From Iamia sp052038315 (GTDB lineage Bacteria > Actinomycetota > Acidimicrobiia > Acidimicrobiales > Iamiaceae), in contig JBQGCF010000078.1 in assembly GCA_052038315.1 (NCBI GenBank), positions 1 to 23,361 on the forward strand: a stretch of DNA of 23,361 bases, written 5' to 3'. Shown in pieces: positions 22,307-23,361 of the stretch; positions within the stretch are counted from its first letter, which is position 1; each line of letters begins with the position of its first letter. The position numbers were made by a program, and so were the translations under genes. The notes beneath the pieces are model-generated. The model was not told the origin of the DNA. It worked only from the letters and a program-made list of their open reading frames with translations, and did not search any database.

Positions 22307-23361
22307 GCCCGCCCGAGCGCCCGCTTGGCCTCGGCCACCACACCGGCGACGTCGAGGTTCAGCCGGGCCAGGATGGCATCGGGCTTGCCGTGGGCGAGGT
22401 ACTCGGTGGGCACGCCCAGCACCCGGACGACGGGCTGCTCGGTCCGGGGCCGGTCGACGGTCAGCTCCTCGACCTGGTCGCGCAGCTGCATGCCGATGCC
22501 GCCCTCGCGGTAGCCGTCCTCGATGCAGACGACGGCGGGGTGCCCGGCCGCATCGGCGACCAGCTCGGGGTCCAGGGGGCGGACGACCCGCGGGTCCCAC
22601 ACCGTGGCGGAGATCCCCTCCTCGTCGAGCACGGCGGCGGCCTCGCTGCAGGCGGTCAGCATCTTGCCCACGCCCACCAGGCACACGTCGGTGCCGGAGG
22701 CGACCCGGCGGGCCCGGAGCCCGGAGCCGACCTCGCCCTCCTCGACCTGCGGGCAGGCCGTCTTGGGCCAGCGCAGGGCGACCGGCCCGGTGGTGATCTC
22801 CAGGGCGTCGTGCAGCTGCTGCTGGAGCTCCTGGTACGACGACGGGGCGAAGATCGTCATCCCCGGCACCTTCGACAGCAGCACCATGTCCAGCACACCG
22901 TGGTGCGAGGGGCCGTCGTCACCGGTGATCCCGGCCCGGTCGAGGCAGAAGACCACGGGCTGGCCGTGCAGGCCGACGTCGAGGTTGGCCTGGTCGAAGG
23001 CCCGGGTCAGGAACGTCGAGTAGAGGGCGACGACGGGGCGCAGGCCACCCATCGCCATGCCGGCGGCCGACGTGACCGCGTGCTGCTCGGCGATGCCGAC
23101 GTCGATCATCCGGCCCGGGAAGCGGTCGCCGAAGGGGAGCAGGCCAGTGGAGTCCGGCATGGCGGCGGTGATGGCGACCATCTCGGGCCGGTTCTCACCC
23201 TCCTTGATCAGCGCCTCGGTGAAGGCGGCGGTCCAGCTGCCCGGCTTGGCCACACCCGGCCCGAAGTCGTGCATCCGCTTGATCGGGTCGTTCTCGGCCG
23301 GGGCGTGGCCCTTGCCCTTGTCGGTGAGGACGTGGACGACGATCGGCTCGTCGAGCTCGGC
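22303..23361 (-). CDS. dxs: 1-deoxy-D-xylulose-5-phosphate synthase, C-terminal part (5' end beyond window)
   Basis: The last 352 residues of Dxs, the thiamine-diphosphate enzyme joining pyruvate and glyceraldehyde-3-phosphate in the first step of the MEP isoprenoid pathway. The visible sequence opens in the N-terminal TPP domain with VHVLTDKGKGHAPAENDPIKRMHDFG. It continues through the transketolase pyrimidine-binding domain, where DVGIAEQHAVTSAAGMA holds the conserved cofactor-activating glutamate and DRAGITGDDGPSHHGVLD follows, and ends with the transketolase C domain. Full-length Dxs is about 620-640 residues, so roughly 270-290 lie outside. The stop overlaps the methyltransferase stop. 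Its presence shows that the organism uses the MEP pathway. Confidence 0.97.
   Translation of the reverse strand, partial: AELDEPIVVHVLTDKGKGHAPAENDPIKRMHDFGPGVAKPGSWTAAFTEALIKEGENRPEMVAITAAMPDSTGLLPFGDRFPGRMIDVGIAEQHAVTSAAGMAMGGLRPVVALYSTFLTRAFDQANLDVGLHGQPVVFCLDRAGITGDDGPSHHGVLDMVLLSKVPGMTIFAPSSYQELQQQLHDALEITTGPVALRWPKTACPQVEEGEVGSGLRARRVASGTDVCLVGVGKMLTACSEAAAVLDEEGISATVWDPRVVRPLDPELVADAAGHPAVVCIEDGYREGGIGMQLRDQVEELTVDRPRTEQPVVRVLGVPTEYLAHGKPDAILARLNLDVAGVVAEAKRALGRA

Noticed and set aside
1..23361. CRISPR array, tRNA, rRNA or prophage
   Set aside because: No regular repeat-spacer structure, no cloverleaf-like segment with conserved TTCGA arm noticed, and no phage structural or integrase genes.

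Overview
The window is about 23 kb of very GC-rich, densely packed bacterial chromosome. Codon third positions are nearly always G or C, GTG starts are frequent and intergenic gaps are short. The gene content fits a high-GC actinobacterium: an MMPL exporter beside an OmpR-type regulator, a secreted protease carrying DUF4214-like repeats, DmdC-like acyl-CoA dehydrogenase, MaoC hydratase and a CFA-type methyltransferase. The class Acidimicrobiia is my best guess, but this is inference; there is no rRNA or other marker here. I see no tRNA, rRNA, CRISPR array, IS element or phage gene, and no gene-free stretch longer than about 185 bases.

Layout. 1-3.4 kb: the 5' part of an OmpR-family response regulator (-), cut by the window edge, is divergent from an MMPL/RND exporter (+), which converges on msrB (-) across a hairpin that holds the msrB stop codon in its loop. 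3.5-5.3 kb: a secreted chymotrypsin-fold protease with two C-terminal DUF4214-like repeats, ending at phased 11-bp repeats and a large hairpin. 5.3-8.9 kb: an acyl-CoA dehydrogenase (+) meets a CFA-synthase-like methyltransferase/MaoC operon (-), the two stop codons sharing CTAG. 9.0-13.9 kb: a complete three-gene locus for the osmoprotectant dipeptide N-acetylglutaminylglutamine amide (NAGGN): AsnO-type amidotransferase, Ngg-type GNAT/ATP-grasp ligase and M42-family peptidase, joined by GTGA and ATGA overlaps. 13.9-15.1 kb: a short block holding a GAF-like membrane protein and a 55-residue basic protein, bracketed by 33-bp direct repeats. 15.1-16.1 kb: an aminoglycoside-phosphotransferase-fold kinase (-). 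16.2-18.7 kb: an SDR / PhyH dioxygenase / serine beta-lactamase-fold operon (-). 18.7-22.3 kb: an alkyltransferase-like protein with glutathione peroxidase, then a DEAD-box helicase coupled to an N6-adenine-type DNA methyltransferase (+). 22.3-23.4 kb: the C-terminal half of Dxs (-), overlapping the methyltransferase stop.

Most interesting points. (1) The intact NAGGN locus. (2) The 1.2-kb block flanked by 33-bp repeats: each repeat carries the shared end of two convergent genes, so the block looks like an insertion between the M42 gene and the kinase gene that duplicated their junction. (3) The methyltransferase holds an in-frame array of six GATTCG words in three helically phased pairs, and appears to start at a CTG codon inside a CTGA overlap. 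(4) An unassigned SDR-PhyH-hydrolase operon that may define a small-molecule pathway.
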